A stretch of 64,000 nt of DNA from an uncultured Chloroflexota bacterium (GCA_902786265.1 CADACE010000024.1:1-64000); one strand, 5' to 3'. Positions 52,900 to 61,158 are shown, counted from the first letter of the stretch. Notes: generated from the sequence alone by a model not told the origin. Numbers and translations are program-made.

Positions 52900-54213
52900 T
52901 TAGAAATCAACTTCGACGTCGAGGTTGTCAGCAACGTTCTGCTTGAAGGCGTTGATCGCATCTTCGCGGGAGAGGTTGCCGGCGGTGTACTGGCGGACAG
53001 CATCGCGCCAGTAGGTGTTGATGGTTTCATCGTACTGGGTCATGTTCTTGCCGTTGGCATAAGCATTGGCAGGAACGAATGCATCGAACATGTTCTGGCC
53101 AGCCAGGAAGTCAAGTTCACCGTTGGATTTGGCCATGACAACACCGGAAGCAACTGTATCCTTCGTGCCGCCTTCACCGTTCAGAGTGCCGTTCGCCCAC
53201 TTGTACTGCAGGGATTCTTCGTCAGTGTCGAGGGTGATCCATTTGATGATGTCAGCAACAACTTCCTGCTTATCGGTACCGATAACGTTCTTGCCGGCCA
53301 TTACCCAGGTGCCGCCCCAGAAGAAGCCAACGTTGGAGGCGCAGACACCCCAGTCACCGAAGGAACGCGGAGCGATAACGTAGTTGATCAGCCATGCCGG
53401 GCCATAGAAACCGAGGACGCCGCCGTTTTCATCCATGTCAGCATACCAGGCTTCAGTCCAGTCCTGAGTATCGTGATGATAGCCGTTATCCTTCAGGGTC
53501 TTGGAAAGATCGAGGAAGGCTTCGCGCTTCGGGTCGATGTTCAGTTTGCCGTCAACGATCCAGCCGGTATCGGAGCTGTTTTCAACAGCGTGCCAGATGT
53601 CGCCGTCACCGGAGACGATGGCATAACCCTTTTCCTTCAGTTCCGCAGCAGCGGCGAAGAAAGCATCCCAGCTGCCGGAGCCGGCGCCGATCTTTTCAGC
53701 AACGAATTCAGGATCATCGTTGCCCCAGACATCCTTGGCGATGGAGCGGCGATAAATGAAAGCACCGCCGGTAGCCTGATAGCCGAGGCCAACCAGTTTG
53801 CCGTCGGACGGGCGGGTGCCGATCTCGATGGTGTACGGAGCGATTTCAGCAGCTTCGGTCAGAGCAGCAACGTCGATGCCCAGATCTTCGTAAGCGGCAG
53901 CGAATTCAGCAGCGTCGCCCTGAGCATACTTCAAAACGAAAGCAGCTTCAGCAGCATAGATGTCAGCTTCGCCGGCAGCAAGCATCTGGTCCAGAGCAGG
54001 CTGGTACAGACCGTCGGTGGTGGCGGTGATGGTGGTGTTCACTTCATATTTTTCAGCCATATCGGGATGGGCTTCGAAATATTTTGTGATCATGCCCGGA
54101 ACTTCATCAGTGAAGGCCATGACATTGATGACGGTTTTGCCGTCAGCCGACGCGCTCATAGCGAAGGACAAAACCATGCAAAGAGCAAGTGCTAAAACGA
54201 TATACTTTTTCAT
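52900..54213 (-). CDS. Sugar ABC transporter substrate-binding protein (second CUT1 operon)
   Basis: A 437-residue extracytoplasmic binding protein of SBP family 1. The Sec signal peptide is about residues 1-23 (SASAD) with no lipobox cysteine. The mature part contains FYGPAWLINYVIAP and WGGTWVMAGKNV, resembling oligosaccharide-binding proteins. AGGAGG precedes the ATG. Two LacI-type operators and an inverted repeat lie just upstream (54247-54302), and a divergent GH36-like gene starts at 54468, so transport and hydrolysis are probably co-induced. Confidence 0.88.
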   Translation of the reverse strand: MKKYIVLALALCMVLSFAMSASADGKTVINVMAFTDEVPGMITKYFEAHPDMAEKYEVNTTITATTDGLYQPALDQMLAAGEADIYAAEAAFVLKYAQGDAAEFAAAYEDLGIDVAALTEAAEIAPYTIEIGTRPSDGKLVGLGYQATGGAFIYRRSIAKDVWGNDDPEFVAEKIGAGSGSWDAFFAAAAELKEKGYAIVSGDGDIWHAVENSSDTGWIVDGKLNIDPKREAFLDLSKTLKDNGYHHDTQDWTEAWYADMDENGGVLGFYGPAWLINYVIAPRSFGDWGVCASNVGFFWGGTWVMAGKNVIGTDKQEVVADIIKWITLDTDEESLQYKWANGTLNGEGGTKDTVASGVVMAKSNGELDFLAGQNMFDAFVPANAYANGKNMTQYDETINTYWRDAVRQYTAGNLSREDAINAFKQNVADNLDVEVDF

Positions 54214-54246
54214 ATTGGGATTCCTCCTAAATTTTTATCACTCTTT

Positions 54247-54260
54247 CGTGCCCGTACACG
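54247..54260. promoter_or_regulatory. LacI-type operator near the second CUT1 operon
   Basis: CGTGCCCGTACACG, one to two changes from the xylA operator, 34 bases upstream of the binding-protein ATG. Confidence 0.65.
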
Positions 54261-54288
54261 TTATCTGAAAATAATAATTTCAGAGTTA

Positions 54289-54302
54289 CGTGCTCGTGCA
54301 CG
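54289..54302. promoter_or_regulatory. LacI-type operator, second site
   Basis: CGTGCTCGTGCACG, identical to both xylA operators. It can serve the CUT1 operon to the left and the GH36-like gene to the right. Confidence 0.75.
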
Positions 54303-54352
54303 ACCGTCTTATGCTCTATTTTATCCAAAATTGTGAAAATAAAAAGAGAATA

Positions 54353-54381
54353 ATGTCATATTTTCGCATGACAAATGTCAT
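54353..54381. promoter_or_regulatory. ATGACA-N2-TGTCAT palindrome upstream of the GH36-like gene
   Basis: ATGACAAATGTCAT (54368-54381) is a palindrome except for the central AA; a further half-site ATGTCAT lies at 54353-54359. It matches the core at 19999-20012. It is inside an open frame that could otherwise extend the GH36-like gene upstream. Confidence 0.6.
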
Positions 54382-54467
54382 ATAAAGCAACTTCCAACTC
54401 ATTTCACAATAAATATATTCCCGGAAAACACGATATAGTATATATAGCAGCAGGAAGGGAGCAGGGT

Positions 54468-56066
54468 ATGGAATGCAGATGGAATGTCAACAATTATGAG
54501 GGATCCTGTGAAATCAGGCCGGGGGAAAACCATATCCTTGTCCCGATAAAACCCGGAACCCCTCTGTTCCGCGCGGAAGCTGCCATTGATATGCCCCCAT
54601 CGGAAAAGATGTTTTTCAACGGCTACCAGACCTGGACCCACTCTCCCGAATTTGAACCGCATCATAAAATACGGGGCCTTCACGGTCTGACAAAACTCAT
54701 CACCAAACCCCTCGGACTTTTTCACTACTCGGACTATCACTTTGTGGATTACCCTAACCGCAAAGGGATCCTGCACGGGTTTTCCTACTGCTATTTCCGG
54801 GACGAGAACCGCTACAAGCTGCTGGCTTCCCTTGATGAACGTCCGGGATACACGATCTTTACGTATCTCGCCGAAAAAGATATTCTCATGCTGAAACGGG
54901 ACTGCGAAGGGGTGAAAGCCGGCAGCCCGGAATTTCACCTGTTCGACCTGTTTTACGCGGAAGGAAGCGAACAGGAGGTCTTTGACCAATGGTTTGACGC
55001 GCTGGGGATCCATAACAAAGCACCGAAAATCAAAGGGTATTCCAGCTGGTACAACCACTACCTGAAAATCAGCGAAGCCAGTATCCGCGACGACCTGGCC
55101 GGGGCGAAAAAAATCTTTGACCCGGGAGATCTGTTCCAGATCGATGACGGATGGGAGCCTTTCGTCGGTGACTGGGAATCCCCGGATCCCCGGAAATTCC
55201 CTTACGGACTGCAGCCAATCGTGCGGGATATCCATGACGCGGGATTCCGGGCAGGCCTGTGGCTGGCGCCGTTTGCCTGCGTGAAAAGATCGAAAATCTG
55301 CAGAGAACACCCCGATTGGCTGCTGCGCTATCAGGAAAAGCCCTGGAAAAACGGCCCGAACTGGGGCGGATTTTATTCACTGGACATCGACAATCCGGAG
55401 GTCCGTGACCATCTCAAACGCGTATTCCGCCGGGTTTTGGATGAATGGGACTTTGACCTTGTCAAGCTCGATTTCCTTTTCGCCGCGGCGCCTCTCCCGA
55501 CCGGTGACCACGGATACGGGAACGACGGACCGTTCCCGGAATCGCGGGCGGCGAGGATGATCCGCGCGCTGGAATTCCTGCGGGAATGCTGCGGGAAGAA
55601 GCTGATCCTCGGCTGCGGAGTCCCGGTGATGCCGGCTTTCGGTCTCGTGGATTACTGCCGTGTCGGGAGCGATGTAGGGCTCGATTGGGATGATCTGCCG
55701 CCGATGCGCATGCTGCACCGGGAACGGGTCTCGACCAATCACTCGATCGACAACACCATCTTCCGCCGCCAGCTCGACGGGCGCGCGTTCGGCAGCGACC
55801 CGGACGTCTTTTTCCTGCGCGACCACAACATCCGTCTTTCCGCGCAGGAAAAGAATTATCAAGCCGTACTGGATGCGCTTTTCGGCTCGGTATGGCTCAC
55901 TTCGGATAACCTGAACGCCTATGACGCCGCCAGGATCGCGCAATACCGGAAACTTGCCCGGCTTCAGCATGCGGAGAACATCCGGATCGACCCGGATCTC
56001 CTGACCATCACCTATACCCTCGACGGTGATGATCATTTTCTTCACCATCCGCACAAATTTTCATAA
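54468..56066 (+). CDS. GH36-like alpha-galactosidase (melibiase family)
   Basis: A 532-residue cytoplasmic glycoside hydrolase, shorter than and clearly different from the GH36 enzyme at 24479. A beta-sandwich N-terminus (FNGYQTWTHS near 53-62) precedes the barrel: IDDGWEPFVGDW near 226, nucleophile D335 in VKLDFLF and acid/base D402 in RVGSDVGLDW. The ATG at 54468 follows GGAAGGGAG; an in-frame ATG at 54375 lies in the upstream palindrome and lacks such a site. It is divergent from the second CUT1 operon and shares its operators, so it probably trims alpha-linked galactose (or a related sugar) from imported hemicellulose fragments. Confidence 0.85.
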   Translation: MECRWNVNNYEGSCEIRPGENHILVPIKPGTPLFRAEAAIDMPPSEKMFFNGYQTWTHSPEFEPHHKIRGLHGLTKLITKPLGLFHYSDYHFVDYPNRKGILHGFSYCYFRDENRYKLLASLDERPGYTIFTYLAEKDILMLKRDCEGVKAGSPEFHLFDLFYAEGSEQEVFDQWFDALGIHNKAPKIKGYSSWYNHYLKISEASIRDDLAGAKKIFDPGDLFQIDDGWEPFVGDWESPDPRKFPYGLQPIVRDIHDAGFRAGLWLAPFACVKRSKICREHPDWLLRYQEKPWKNGPNWGGFYSLDIDNPEVRDHLKRVFRRVLDEWDFDLVKLDFLFAAAPLPTGDHGYGNDGPFPESRAARMIRALEFLRECCGKKLILGCGVPVMPAFGLVDYCRVGSDVGLDWDDLPPMRMLHRERVSTNHSIDNTIFRRQLDGRAFGSDPDVFFLRDHNIRLSAQEKNYQAVLDALFGSVWLTSDNLNAYDAARIAQYRKLARLQHAENIRIDPDLLTITYTLDGDDHFLHHPHKFS

Positions 56067-56079
56067 GTGCCCGTGCACG
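56066..56079. promoter_or_regulatory. LacI-type operator before iolB
   Basis: AGTGCCCGTGCACG directly follows the GH36-like stop codon. It lies 32 bases upstream of the iolB -35 box. Confidence 0.6.
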
Positions 56080-56110
56080 CTCAAAACCATTCCGTAAATC
56101 CGGCTTAATT

Positions 56111-56140
56111 TTGTTCCGGAGCCCGAAACGTTGGTACAAT
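56111..56140 (+). promoter_or_regulatory. Promoter of iolB
   Basis: TTGTTC (56111-56116), 18-base spacer, TACAAT (56135-56140), 40 bases before the ATG. Confidence 0.6.
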
Positions 56141-56180
56141 TAAATATGTAATTTGATAGAAACCATATGGAGGACAGAAG

Positions 56181-56987
56181 ATGAAACTTTTCGGGTACCC
56201 GGAATTTGACGAAAACGGCGTGCGGACTCTCTGCACCTATGATAATGAATACAGCCACATGCTGATGGACGTGCGGATCTACCGCATCCCCGCCGGAGAA
56301 AAACGCAGCTTCTCCCGTGAGGGTGAGGAAATCGCGGCCCTGCTTCAGAAAGGGAAAATCGTGCTGACCGCCGGTGATCAGTCCATTGAAGCCTCCCGCA
56401 AAGATGTTTTTACGGAAGGTCCTTACGCGGCTCATGTCTGCAGCGGCGACACCATCACGATTGAAGCGATGGAAGATGCCGAAGTGCTGATCCAGTGCAC
56501 ACACAATGACAAAACTTTCCCGGCAAAACTCTACGAACCGAAGGATGTTCCGTGGATCTACTCCGGCGCCAAGGGGAAATTCGGCAACACCGCCAACCGC
56601 CAGGTCAATACGGTCTTCGATTATGAACACGAACCCTGGTCCAACATGGTCCTGGGTGAAGTCATGAATGACCGCGGCAACTGGTCCGGTTACCTGCCGC
56701 ACTGCCATCCGCAGCCGGAATGCTACTATTTTCTGTTCGACCGTCCGGAAGGTTTCGGCGCCAGCTTTGTCGGCGACAATGTCTTCAAGAGCGTAGACGG
56801 CTCCTTCTCCGCCATTCCCGGCGGCGAACTCCATCCGCAGTCAGCAGCTCCCGGCTTCCTGATGTACACCTGCTGGATGATCCGCCACCTCGACGGCAAG
56901 CCCTGGCTCCAGACAGACCGCTGCGAAGACGAGCGCTACACCTGGCTCCACGACGCGAAGATCGTCAACCAGCCGGATTTCCATTAA
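56181..56987 (+). CDS. iolB: 5-deoxy-glucuronate isomerase
   Basis: A 268-residue double-cupin enzyme of the IolB/KduI superfamily. The metal-binding motif HCHPQPE has H174, H176 and E180, with a further E/H pair expected near 240; length matches IolB (about 270). In myo-inositol breakdown it converts 5-deoxy-glucuronate to 5-keto-2-deoxygluconate. No other iol gene is in the window. It stands in a hemicellulose regulon with its own promoter and an operator, so the true substrate could be another deoxy or uronic sugar. GGAGGA precedes the ATG. Confidence 0.87.
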   Translation: MKLFGYPEFDENGVRTLCTYDNEYSHMLMDVRIYRIPAGEKRSFSREGEEIAALLQKGKIVLTAGDQSIEASRKDVFTEGPYAAHVCSGDTITIEAMEDAEVLIQCTHNDKTFPAKLYEPKDVPWIYSGAKGKFGNTANRQVNTVFDYEHEPWSNMVLGEVMNDRGNWSGYLPHCHPQPECYYFLFDRPEGFGASFVGDNVFKSVDGSFSAIPGGELHPQSAAPGFLMYTCWMIRHLDGKPWLQTDRCEDERYTWLHDAKIVNQPDFH

Positions 56988-56995
56988 TAAATCAC

Positions 56996-57026
56996 GAGGA
57001 CAGGTCTCGAATGCGGACCTGTCCTC
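56996..57026 (+). terminator. Hairpin after iolB
   Basis: GAGGACAGGTC and GACCTGTCCTC form a perfect 11-bp stem around a 9-base loop. Only a weak T-rich stretch follows (AGCTTTAAG), so termination may be partial. Confidence 0.65.
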
Positions 57027-57126
57027 AGCTTTAAGACCCGTCCTGTATCATGCGTCATGATTGCGGCGGGTTTATTTTTTATTTATGACTCCCGGAAAAG
57101 ATATTACAGGAACTGAAATCAGTAAA

Positions 57127-57462
57127 CTACTCTCTGTCGATGAATTTTTTAGAGATAAGATATCCCAATCCCTTCGCTGAAAGATTGAAAACAGCAGTAA
57201 AAACGACCCAAACCACAATCACCTGCATGCCGATCATTCCGCCCGAGGACACCCGTGAGCCATTCACATAATATGCATACGCGCCTCTCACAGTACCGCC
57301 CGGACGAATTGCATAAGTAAGCAGACCGCCGGCAATCCCGGAACATGCCGTCCCCAGGAGATCGGGGTTATAATTTGGTTTCCGCAGAGCACGTCTGTGA
57401 TATACGACCGTGTGCAAAACGATAGCCGCGATCCAAAGCAGCAAAGCAGCAATCACCAACAT
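57127..57462 (-). CDS. Small membrane protein, hypothetical
   Basis: A 111-residue protein with three likely helices (about 1-18, 35-50, 75-97), rich in Gly and Ala, ending in KKFIDRE. AGGAGG precedes the ATG. It lies downstream of the 57623 gene on the same strand, with 160 bases between that show no recognisable element. I know of no family for it. Confidence 0.6.
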   Translation of the reverse strand: MLVIAALLLWIAAIVLHTVVYHRRALRKPNYNPDLLGTACSGIAGGLLTYAIRPGGTVRGAYAYYVNGSRVSSGGMIGMQVIVVWVVFTAVFNLSAKGLGYLISKKFIDRE

Positions 57463-57622
57463 ATATTAACAACCTCCTCTAACCTGATAAAAAATCCACT
57501 CGCCGCGATCCCTCCTTCTTTCCCTTTTGTTGTTATCGCGGCATAAATGCTGAAGATAAAAATACACCCAGGAACGATCCGGAAGATTTTCAGACCGGTC
57601 ATCAAATTCGAAAAATATTGGA

Positions 57623-58645
57623 TCACAAATTATTTTCTTTCCAGGTGTCATTGAACCCCGCGGCACAGAAACTGAGGCTGTGGCCGGTGGGAGGAACCAA
57701 TTCACCGTTACGCACGGTACCGTCCGCAGCCAGGGATTCCCCGGTCTCTCTCCGGCAGATCCCGCTGCCGGATAACAGGCCTTCAAGTGTCTTATCTCCG
57801 CGGAGAATGGCTTCGATCCGGTCCAGTTTGGATCCGTCTCCGGAGAATCCGATAACATATTCGTTGGCAGAACCGTTCAGGGTTGCGGCGGAATCACCGC
57901 TGAACACAGCGATGTTCTCCAGTTCGGAAGGGGAAAGCAATCTGCCCAATGCCTGACCTGCCGCATGACCATAGACACTGCTGCCCAGTTTATCAATATT
58001 CAGATATACGGTAAGCAGTCCGTTCGATGCCGCCCGGGTCTTCATCAGCGCTGCGGCGTATTCCACCAACAGGACTTCTTCCCTTTGACGCATGGATTGT
58101 TCAATGGCATTCATACGCTTCATTGCAAAAGCACGATTCATGTAAAGCGGTCCGTCTTCCAGAAAAACCGGCTGCCCCTTCACAGCGCTCTCCAGCGGAA
58201 CAAGGTCATGAGAGTAACACATTTCCCACTGTTTTTTCATTTTCCAGATAACGGCATCCGGTGCGTTGGCTGCGATCTGTTCCGGAGAATCCGGATCAGC
58301 ATTTGCAATGAGCTGTTTTGAATTGGAGTGGGCTTTTCCGGAGAGTACCGTGCACAATAAGGCAATAAGACCAAAGACAACTGTCAGCGCGATGGTTCCC
58401 GGACCGAGATGACGGTTCGGATCATTGGAGAAAAACAATGTTCCTATGGCAGGAACTGCCGCGATCAGCCAAACGATGATGATCAGGATCGTATCACCGA
58501 CGGTTGTCCGTTTTTCCTTCTTTACAAACGCTATCATGTAATCCCGCACGTCCTCCCGTTCCACCGAACCTGTAAGCGTACCGACGATTTCCATTTTGTA
58601 ATTCTTCCGCCTGATCTCAATAAACTCCCGTTCATAAAATGCCAT
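57623..58645 (-). CDS. Membrane protein of unknown function
   Basis: A 340-residue protein. A short cytoplasmic N-terminus with alternating charged and hydrophobic residues (about 1-45) precedes two membrane helices (about 48-70 and 82-102); the rest is a soluble domain of about 235 residues with a GSxxYG-like and FSGDSAA segments. AGGAGG precedes the ATG. It may be co-transcribed with the 57127 gene. I do not recognise a family; the topology would suit a membrane-bound regulatory or binding protein. Confidence 0.65.
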   Translation of the reverse strand: MAFYEREFIEIRRKNYKMEIVGTLTGSVEREDVRDYMIAFVKKEKRTTVGDTILIIIVWLIAAVPAIGTLFFSNDPNRHLGPGTIALTVVFGLIALLCTVLSGKAHSNSKQLIANADPDSPEQIAANAPDAVIWKMKKQWEMCYSHDLVPLESAVKGQPVFLEDGPLYMNRAFAMKRMNAIEQSMRQREEVLLVEYAAALMKTRAASNGLLTVYLNIDKLGSSVYGHAAGQALGRLLSPSELENIAVFSGDSAATLNGSANEYVIGFSGDGSKLDRIEAILRGDKTLEGLLSGSGICRRETGESLAADGTVRNGELVPPTGHSLSFCAAGFNDTWKENNL

Positions 58646-59017
58646 GATACTGCCTCCTGTTTAACGATAAGTCCATGAAAAATATGTAATAATCAACACA
58701 TCACTAAATATCAAGCCAAAAATTGACGATAACGGGCAGCTGCCCGGAATGCTGAACAGATTTTTTTAACACAAATAATCATATCATATTATATAAATTT
58801 GCAAAATACCGGGAAATCAGATCCGAAGGCACATTTCGTGGGCCATCGGCACCGAACCCCGGACCGTCGCTCCTGAATCCATCCTTCTTTCCCTTAAAAT
58901 CCTGTATAATCAAAAGGAAGCAATTATTTTTCACATCTGTTCAGTTTGACGCCTGTGGGCTGATCCCGGGCGCTTCGCATTGAACAGACAAGATCTACTC
59001 ATGAATGAGGTTTCCAA
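58646..59017 (+). promoter_or_regulatory. Intergenic region with the thioredoxin reductase promoter and leader
   Basis: TATAAT at 58905-58910 is a good -10 box; no clear -35 is seen. The leader has TCTGTTCA and TGAACAGA arms (about 58936-58988) as a long-range 8-bp stem. A six-codon frame (MNEVSK, 59001-59021) overlaps the trxB start as ATGA, which may couple translation. The left part, 58646-58890, shows nothing further. Confidence 0.5.
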
Positions 59018-59938
59018 ATGAGCGACAAAGAAATTAAGGATTGTAAAGTTCTCATCATCGGCTCGGGTCCCGCGGGACTGAGCGCGGCGATTTACACCGG
59101 ACGGGCGGGGCTGTCCCCGGTGGTCATCAGCGGACCGACCTTCGGCGGACAGGCCTCCCTGACCGCGGATATTGAAAACTATCCGGGATTTGTGGACTCC
59201 GTCAGCGGGTCTGAATTGATGGATAAATTCCGCGAACAGGCGGAAAAATTCGGCGCGGAGATCGTCTCCGATGTGGTGGAAAGCGTGGATTTCAGCGCGC
59301 AGCCGCTGGTGGTCGAAACCGGTGTCACCACCTACAAATGCGAACGCGTCATCATCACCGCAGGATCCAACCATCTGCCGCTGAATGTCCCGGGTGAAAA
59401 GGAATTCACCGGCCGCGGCGTCTCCTACTGCGCCACCTGCGACGGCTTTTTCTTCCGCAAAAAGAACGTTGCGGTCGTCGGCGGCGGCAACTCCGCTGTG
59501 GAAGAAGCGGAATTTCTGACCCGCTATGCCGCTTCCGTCACCATCATCCACCGGCGCGACTCCCTGCGGGCGGACAAGATCGTCCAGGACCGGGCTTTTG
59601 AAAACCCGAAGATCCGCTTCTGCTGGAATTCCGTGGTCGAAGAGATCGTCGGCGAGGAAAAAGTCACCGGACTCAGGCTCAGGAATGTCAAGACCGGCGA
59701 AGAAAGCCTGATGCCCATCGACGGCGTTTTTGTCTTTGTCGGGACGAAAACCGTCACGGATATTTTCGAAGGACAGCTGGAGATCGAAAACGGGACCATC
59801 AAGGTGGGTCCGGATATGCAGACCTCCGTCCCGAATGTCTACGCTGCTGGCGAATCCGTGGACAGCCGCTACCGTCAGGTGATCGTCTCCGCCGCCCTTG
59901 GTGCCCAGGCGGGTATCTCCGTATCGAAAACGTATTAA
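59018..59938 (+). CDS. trxB: Thioredoxin reductase
   Basis: A 306-residue FAD/NADPH-dependent disulfide reductase. GSGPAGLSA (15-23) binds FAD, CATC with C138 and C141 is the redox pair, GGGNSA (155-160) binds NADPH, and the C-terminal GxxxDxR-like segment is replaced by AAGESVDSRYRQV, a slight departure from the usual AAGDV. Length is typical. GAGG stands 8 bases upstream of the ATG. It recycles thioredoxin or a related protein. No thioredoxin gene is adjacent; the next gene is an M20 peptidase after a repeat. Confidence 0.92.
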   Translation: MSDKEIKDCKVLIIGSGPAGLSAAIYTGRAGLSPVVISGPTFGGQASLTADIENYPGFVDSVSGSELMDKFREQAEKFGAEIVSDVVESVDFSAQPLVVETGVTTYKCERVIITAGSNHLPLNVPGEKEFTGRGVSYCATCDGFFFRKKNVAVVGGGNSAVEEAEFLTRYAASVTIIHRRDSLRADKIVQDRAFENPKIRFCWNSVVEEIVGEEKVTGLRLRNVKTGEESLMPIDGVFVFVGTKTVTDIFEGQLEIENGTIKVGPDMQTSVPNVYAAGESVDSRYRQVIVSAALGAQAGISVSKTY

Positions 59939-59940
59939 TA

Positions 59941-60054
59941 CAGTGGTCAGTGGTCGGTGATCAGTGGTCAGCAGTCATCTGACGGGTATCTGTTTCCGGA
60001 TCATGACGCTCATAAACTGATTTCACCGGTCACTGACCACAGACCACTGACCAC
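59941..60054. repeat. Heptamer-periodic inverted repeat between trxB and the M20 peptidase
   Basis: The left arm is CAGTGGT units from 59941; GTGGTCAGTGGTC (59943-59955) is perfectly complementary to GACCACTGACCAC (60042-60054). Both arms have a 7-base period. The start codon of the next gene is 3 bases past the right arm. Confidence 0.8.
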
Positions 60055-60057
60055 ATT

Positions 60058-61158
60058 ATGGATATCAAAACCTTCATCAACACCGACCGGCTGGTCAACC
60101 GTTTCATTGAACTGGTCCGCATCGACAGTCTTTCCGGTGAGGAAGAGCGGATCAGCCTTCACCTTGCCTCGGAATTTGAAAAACTCGGCTGCTCCGTGAT
60201 CCGTGACGAGGCGGGCAATGTCGTGGCACATTTCCCCGCGAACGGGAAAGAAGGCACGGTAATGTTCTGCGCGCATATGGATACCGTCGGGGAGGAATAC
60301 GGCATCAGCCCCATCATCGAAGACGGCATTATCCATACCGACGGCAGCACGATCCTGGGTGCAGATGACAAATCAGGGCTGGCCGTGATGTTTGAAATGC
60401 TGGAGATCCTGAGGGAACATCCGGAGATCCGGCATCCCGAACTGGAGATGGTCTCCACGATCTCGGAAGAAAAGGGGCTGGTCGGTTCAAAAAAGCTGGA
60501 CAAATCTCTTCTGCATGCCGACTGGGGTGTGATCCTTGACCGCGGCGGGACGCCCGGAACAGTTTCGATCTCCGGACCGACCAACATCCAGATGTGCTTC
60601 ACGTTCCATGGAAAAACAGCCCACGCGGCAACAGAACCGGAGCGTGGGATCAACGCCATCAAAGCCGCGGCCCTGGGAATTGCCAAAGCGCCCTGCGGGA
60701 AAGTGGAAGAAGATGTCGTGATCGGGATCGGCATGATACAGGGCGGGATCGCCACCAATGTGATCCCGGACGAAGTGACCGTCCGGGCTATGGCACGCAG
60801 TTCGGATAATGAACGGCTTGAATTCCGGATAACAGAGCTTGAAGAAGCTATGCGCAACGGAGCGGCGGAAATCGGCGCCTCTGTAACGATGGATCGCTGG
60901 GAGAATTATGCCGCCTACCGTCTCAGCGATGATTTCGGTCCGCTGAAGAAAATGGCGGATGCCTGCAACGCCTGCGGGATCCCGCTGGTCAAACGGATGG
61001 GACTGGGCGGGACCGATGCGAATATTTTCAACGCTGCCGGCATTCCCTGCATTCCCTCCGCCTCCGGCGACAACGGTGCCCACATGAAATCGGAATCCAT
61101 CGCCATCGGGGATATGGTCCAAAGCGTATATCTCCACCTGACCGCTGTAATTCTCTGA
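60058..61158 (+). CDS. M20 family metallopeptidase, PepT-like
   Basis: A 366-residue zinc amino- or tripeptidase. Metal ligands are visible in order: H73 in HMDTV, D103 in GADDKSG, the catalytic/metal pair E137-E138 in SEEKG, then LDRGG near 160 and GGTDAN near 320. The dimerisation domain lies at about 170-280. It should cleave N-terminal residues from short peptides in the cytoplasm, matching PepT-like proteins of about this length. The ATG comes right after an intergenic repeat with no ribosome-binding site visible, so its translation start is unusual or wrong; no better start fits the domain. Confidence 0.88.
   Translation: MDIKTFINTDRLVNRFIELVRIDSLSGEEERISLHLASEFEKLGCSVIRDEAGNVVAHFPANGKEGTVMFCAHMDTVGEEYGISPIIEDGIIHTDGSTILGADDKSGLAVMFEMLEILREHPEIRHPELEMVSTISEEKGLVGSKKLDKSLLHADWGVILDRGGTPGTVSISGPTNIQMCFTFHGKTAHAATEPERGINAIKAAALGIAKAPCGKVEEDVVIGIGMIQGGIATNVIPDEVTVRAMARSSDNERLEFRITELEEAMRNGAAEIGASVTMDRWENYAAYRLSDDFGPLKKMADACNACGIPLVKRMGLGGTDANIFNAAGIPCIPSASGDNGAHMKSESIAIGDMVQSVYLHLTAVIL

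Larger units (their letters stand above)
54214..54467. promoter_or_regulatory. Divergent control region: two LacI-type operators, an inverted repeat and a TGACA palindrome
   Basis: In order: operator CGTGCCCGTACACG (54247-54260), inverted repeat TCTGAAA/TTTCAGA (54264-54284), operator CGTGCTCGTGCACG (54289-54302), then half-site ATGTCAT (54353-54359) and palindrome ATGACAAATGTCAT (54368-54381). The operators are 42 bases apart, four helical turns. I cannot place the promoters with certainty. Confidence 0.65.

Noticed and set aside
57466..57858. 130-codon minus-strand frame in the 57463-57622 gap
   Set aside because: It mostly overlaps the 57623 gene in a different frame and shows no pattern of its own.
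59941..60054. Possible CRISPR-like array
   Set aside because: The units are 7 bases, contiguous and in complementary arms; there are no spacers and no cas genes.
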